Origin: Deltaproteobacteria bacterium | GTDB lineage: Bacteria; Bdellovibrionota_C; UBA2361; OMII01 | Direction: 5' to 3' | Length of the DNA: 7,173 bases | Assembly: GCA_023262305.1 (NCBI GenBank) | Contig: JALRCK010000001.1 | Coordinates: forward strand, 1-7,173 | Part shown: piece after piece, positions 5,262 through 7,173 of the stretch | How the letters are laid out: every line of letters starts with the position of its first letter | Numbering within the stretch: position 1 is the first letter of the stretch | The notes under the pieces: generated by a model | Told to the model about the DNA's origin: nothing | The model's input: the letters and a program-made list of their open reading frames with translations, nothing else | Databases searched by the model: none | Position numbers and translations under genes: made by a program

Positions 5262-5966
5262 TTATTGTCCATAGAGCTGCGAAACCTCTGCCCAATTGAC
5301 CACGTTCCACCAATTCTTGAGGTACTCGGCGCGCTTGTTTTGATATTTCAGGTAGTAGGCGTGCTCCCAAAGATCCACCGCCAAGATGGGGGCGCCGCGA
5401 ACAGGTGAAACGTCCATGATCGGGTTGTCTTGGTTTGGAGTTGATACGATCGTCAATCCGGTGGGTGTCTTGATGAGCCACGTCCATCCTGATCCGAACC
5501 GTCCCATCGACTCAGCTGCGAACTTTTCTTTGAACGCATCGAGGGACCCAAAGCTTGCGTTAATTGCATCCAACAGAGGCTTTGAGGGTGCACCGGAGCG
5601 CCCGGCTGGCGTCATAATTCGCCAAAAGAAGGTATGGTTCCAGTGACCTCCTCCGTTGTTCCTGACGGCAGGAGGAAGGGCGGATGCGGATCGAAGCAGC
5701 TGATCGAGAGGGATGCGCTGAAGTGGGGTGTCCGTGAGAGCCTTGTTGAGGTTGTCTACGTAGGCCTGATGATGCTTCGAATGGTGGATCGTCATCGTCT
5801 GTGCGTCGATGCTCGGTTCCAGCGCATTAGCCGCGTATGGCAGGGGTGGAAGGGTGTAATGGAGCATCGGATCGCCCGGACCAGGCGTGGGTATTCCAGT
5901 GGTCGAGGGCGCGCATGCAACAAGGACTAAAAGACAGGCGGCAAGGGTTCTACAAAGGGCGTACAT
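5262..5966 (-). CDS. sodA: superoxide dismutase, Mn-type, predicted lipoprotein
   Basis: This Fe/Mn-family superoxide dismutase (2 superoxide to peroxide and oxygen) has 234 residues, versus about 200 for cytoplasmic forms. The extra length is an N-terminal lipoprotein signal, with LVAC at residues 15-18 (Cys18 lipidated) and then a Pro/Thr/Gly linker. The mature enzyme begins near [10 protein letters not shown]. The metal ligands are His61 (TIHHSKHH), His111 ([10 protein letters not shown]), Asp198 and His202 (DLWEHAYY); Tyr69 is the active-site gateway Tyr. Gly107 in place of the Fe-type Gln, together with Gln179 in NQD, fits the Mn-type pattern, though metal choice needs assay. The ATG at 5966-5964 is chosen because it gives the signal peptide and has GGAG 8 bases upstream; a longer frame opening at a TTG at 6107 overlaps the upstream gene and is not credible. 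It should act in the periplasm, anchored to a membrane. Confidence 0.93.
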   Translation of the reverse strand: MYALCRTLAACLLVLVACAPSTTGIPTPGPGDPMLHYTLPPLPYAANALEPSIDAQTMTIHHSKHHQAYVDNLNKALTDTPLQRIPLDQLLRSASALPPAVRNNGGGHWNHTFFWRIMTPAGRSGAPSKPLLDAINASFGSLDAFKEKFAAESMGRFGSGWTWLIKTPTGLTIVSTPNQDNPIMDVSPVRGAPILAVDLWEHAYYLKYQNKRAEYLKNWWNVVNWAEVSQLYGQ

Positions 5967-5974
5967 TGAGCGTT

Positions 5975-5978
5975 CTCC
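5975..5978 (-). promoter_or_regulatory. ribosome binding site of the superoxide dismutase gene
   Basis: Read on the minus strand, GGAG stands eight bases before the ATG at 5966. It supports the short form of the protein that begins with the lipoprotein signal. Confidence 0.65.
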
Positions 5979-6017
5979 ACGTATGTGTTGGCTTTTCAGT
6001 TGCACCGCTAGGTCGCT

Positions 6018-6042
6018 CTGGAGAGAGACCCGAGGGCTCCAG
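6018..6042. other. hairpin between the PP2C and dismutase genes
   Basis: CTGGAG (6018-6023) pairs perfectly with CTCCAG (6037-6042) around a 13-base loop that itself contains CCC-GA-GGG. It lies 52-76 bases upstream of the dismutase start in the 112-base gap after the PP2C stop. No T tract follows on the minus strand, so a leader element is as likely as a terminator. Confidence 0.3.
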
Positions 6043-6078
6043 TGTAGTGCGACTGGTCGGATTGGAGTAGGCTTAAAA

Positions 6079-6975
6079 TCACGGTGTGAGTCGGTCGAGT
6101 GCGACAACTGTTTTATCGTCCGTCTCGTTGTGGACCGAATCGAATCGGCGACCGTGCCTGACCAATTCCCCTGGCGTCATTGAGGTCAGGCAGTGAGGGT
6201 CCTCTTGGGCAACCCTCAGGAGTCCATCCGAGGAGAACACCAAGCGAGTTATGTCGTTTAGGGGGATCACCGAGTATTCAACGAAGGGAAGCGCCTCTTG
6301 CTCTCCCGTCAAGGCGCCGTAGCTTACAGGGGTACCTGGCTTGTTCCTGAGGAGCTCCCGGGCGGCGATCTCCCCAAGGCGGACGTACTCAGCTCTGGAG
6401 TGAGAGGTCTTTTCCCAGGCGAAGCGCAGAGGGGTTCCTTTTCGGACACCTATACAGAAGCAGTCTGCTATCGATGCGAGCCACAACGTTTCTCCCTCAA
6501 CGACTCCGACCGTCATCGCAACGCCAGCCCGATCGTTGCATGCAAAATCGGGGCGGGGAAAACGTTGGGCGTTAAATTCTCTGAGAGCCTCGTTTCCCTG
6601 TTCCACGATTGAGCGAAGCGCTTGGAGTGAGAGGCTAGAGAACTGCTTGCGAGCAGAAACTACCGTTGCACAGAAGAGATCAGCTGCTTGAGCCGAGGGG
6701 CTGGGATCCGGGTAGACCCCCTTGCTGTCTGTTGTTCGAGTAATTCCGTCGGCGAGCACTATAAGACCGGTTGCCGGGTCAATCCGGACCCGATCTTCGT
6801 TGGGCTTCGGGTTGGCACAATCCCGGCGTTCATTTCGGTAGGTGCTCAACGCGGCTGTCCAATTTACACCGAAAGCATGAGTCGATACTGGCACCGCCTC
6901 GACTGAGGGGCGTGGCGGGGTGGGATCTCGTGGGGTTGGGTAGTCAATCGAGGGGCGGGCTGCGTACGATGTCAT
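6079..6975 (-). CDS. PP2C-family protein phosphatase-like protein
   Basis: This 298-residue protein carries the motif series of metal-dependent PP2C (PPM) Ser/Thr phosphatases. NEDR (59-62) comes first, then LIVLADGIT (71-79) with the metal-binding Asp-Gly. Next are [11 protein letters not shown] leading into [15 protein letters not shown] (166-180), equivalent to the usual 'GDSRAY' strand, then VFSSDGLL (246-253) and DDKTVVAL (286-293, in place of the usual DNxT). All expected metal Asp positions appear to be present (Asp61, Asp76, Asp250, Asp287), so activity is plausible. The first about 30 residues are proline-rich and lie outside the domain. There is no signal peptide, so it should be cytoplasmic. 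The start is the ATG at 6975; its ribosome site is poor, but no other Met exists before residue 154. It lies upstream of the dismutase on the same strand with a 112-base gap, and is divergent from the 7067 gene. Target unknown. Confidence 0.82.
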   Translation of the reverse strand: MTSYAARPSIDYPTPRDPTPPRPSVEAVPVSTHAFGVNWTAALSTYRNERRDCANPKPNEDRVRIDPATGLIVLADGITRTTDSKGVYPDPSPSAQAADLFCATVVSARKQFSSLSLQALRSIVEQGNEALREFNAQRFPRPDFACNDRAGVAMTVGVVEGETLWLASIADCFCIGVRKGTPLRFAWEKTSHSRAEYVRLGEIAARELLRNKPGTPVSYGALTGEQEALPFVEYSVIPLNDITRLVFSSDGLLRVAQEDPHCLTSMTPGELVRHGRRFDSVHNETDDKTVVALDRLTP

Positions 6976-7011
6976 AAGGACCAGAATATGAGTTCGTCAT
7001 GTGCTACGCAA

Positions 7012-7030
7012 ATACGGGTATAGAATACCG
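7012..7030. promoter_or_regulatory. overlapping ATAC/GTAT half-sites in a divergent promoter region
   Basis: ATAC-GG-GTAT (7012-7021) overlaps GGTAT-AGA-ATACC (7017-7029), giving three alternating half-sites in 18 bases. It stands between the divergent starts at 6975 and 7067, a natural place for an operator controlling both. TATAGAAT (7019-7026) within it resembles a -10 box, but no matching -35 is convincing. Confidence 0.3.
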
Positions 7031-7066
7031 ATTGCTGGGCTAGTTTTATTTCAATAGGATTACTGT

Positions 7067-7173
7067 ATGTTGAAGTGGTTAAAGCAGCTCATCGGGAGCA
7101 GTTCTCACGAAAAAATCGAGTCCGCTCCCCTCTCTAGTGCCGGGATGCATCGCCAGCGGCTGATCGATTCTCT
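7067..7173 (+). CDS. 5' end of an unidentified gene, cut by the window edge
   Basis: An open frame starts at the ATG at 7067 and is still open at the last base, giving about 35 residues beginning MLKWLKQLIGSSSHEKIES and running on through AGMHRQRLIDS. AGGA (7056-7059) stands seven bases upstream, a well-placed ribosome site, which is the main support. The N-terminus is a short basic and hydrophobic amphipathic segment, then a Ser-rich stretch; it is not a typical secretion signal. Too little is present to name a family. Its divergent arrangement with a PP2C-type gene makes a signalling role conceivable (such phosphatases often neighbour kinases or their substrates), but nothing in these residues shows it. 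Confidence 0.6.
   Translation, partial: MLKWLKQLIGSSSHEKIESAPLSSAGMHRQRLIDS

Noticed and set aside
5967..6107. A longer form of the superoxide dismutase starting at a TTG (6107)
   Set aside because: It would overlap the end of the PP2C gene and bury the lipoprotein signal 47 residues inside the protein. The ATG at 5966 has a good ribosome site.

Overview
The window looks like chromosomal DNA of a Gram-negative bacterium. GC content is intermediate to moderately high (judged by eye, not counted). Support comes from Shine-Dalgarno starts with short leaders, a lipoprotein-type signal on a superoxide dismutase, and an NfeD/SPFH membrane pair. I cannot name the taxon. No phage genes, transposase, CRISPR array, tRNA or rRNA are visible.

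Layout. An alpha/beta hydrolase of the dienelactone-hydrolase type (49-762, minus) is divergent from a two-gene operon, nfeD (931-1359) and a QmcA/paraslipin-type SPFH gene (1384-2352), both plus. The SPFH gene converges on a long unrecognised gene (2370-4244, minus). Its 624-residue product is mostly low-complexity linker carrying recurring short amphipathic helices, and it ends in a small beta-sandwich domain of the carboxypeptidase-regulatory type. A 465-base gap follows (4245-4709), unusually rich in structure: a G-quadruplex motif, a run of adjacent palindromes, and three consecutive hairpins. After it comes a small plus-strand gene of unknown function (4716-5126). Diverged inverted copies of a hairpin-bearing repeat (4561-4597 and 5143-5184) bracket the hairpin leader and this gene. 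Then, on the minus strand, come a lipoprotein Mn-type superoxide dismutase (5262-5966) and a PP2C-family phosphatase-like protein (6079-6975). The phosphatase gene is divergent from a gene that begins at 7067 and runs off the right edge.

How the genes fit together. Only NfeD plus SPFH is a clear functional unit, a membrane-microdomain partner pair. The hydrolase, dismutase and PP2C gene are plausible stress or housekeeping functions but share no evident pathway. The parts most likely to be undescribed are the hairpin leader with its orphan gene between inverted repeats, and the 624-residue multi-helix, disordered protein.
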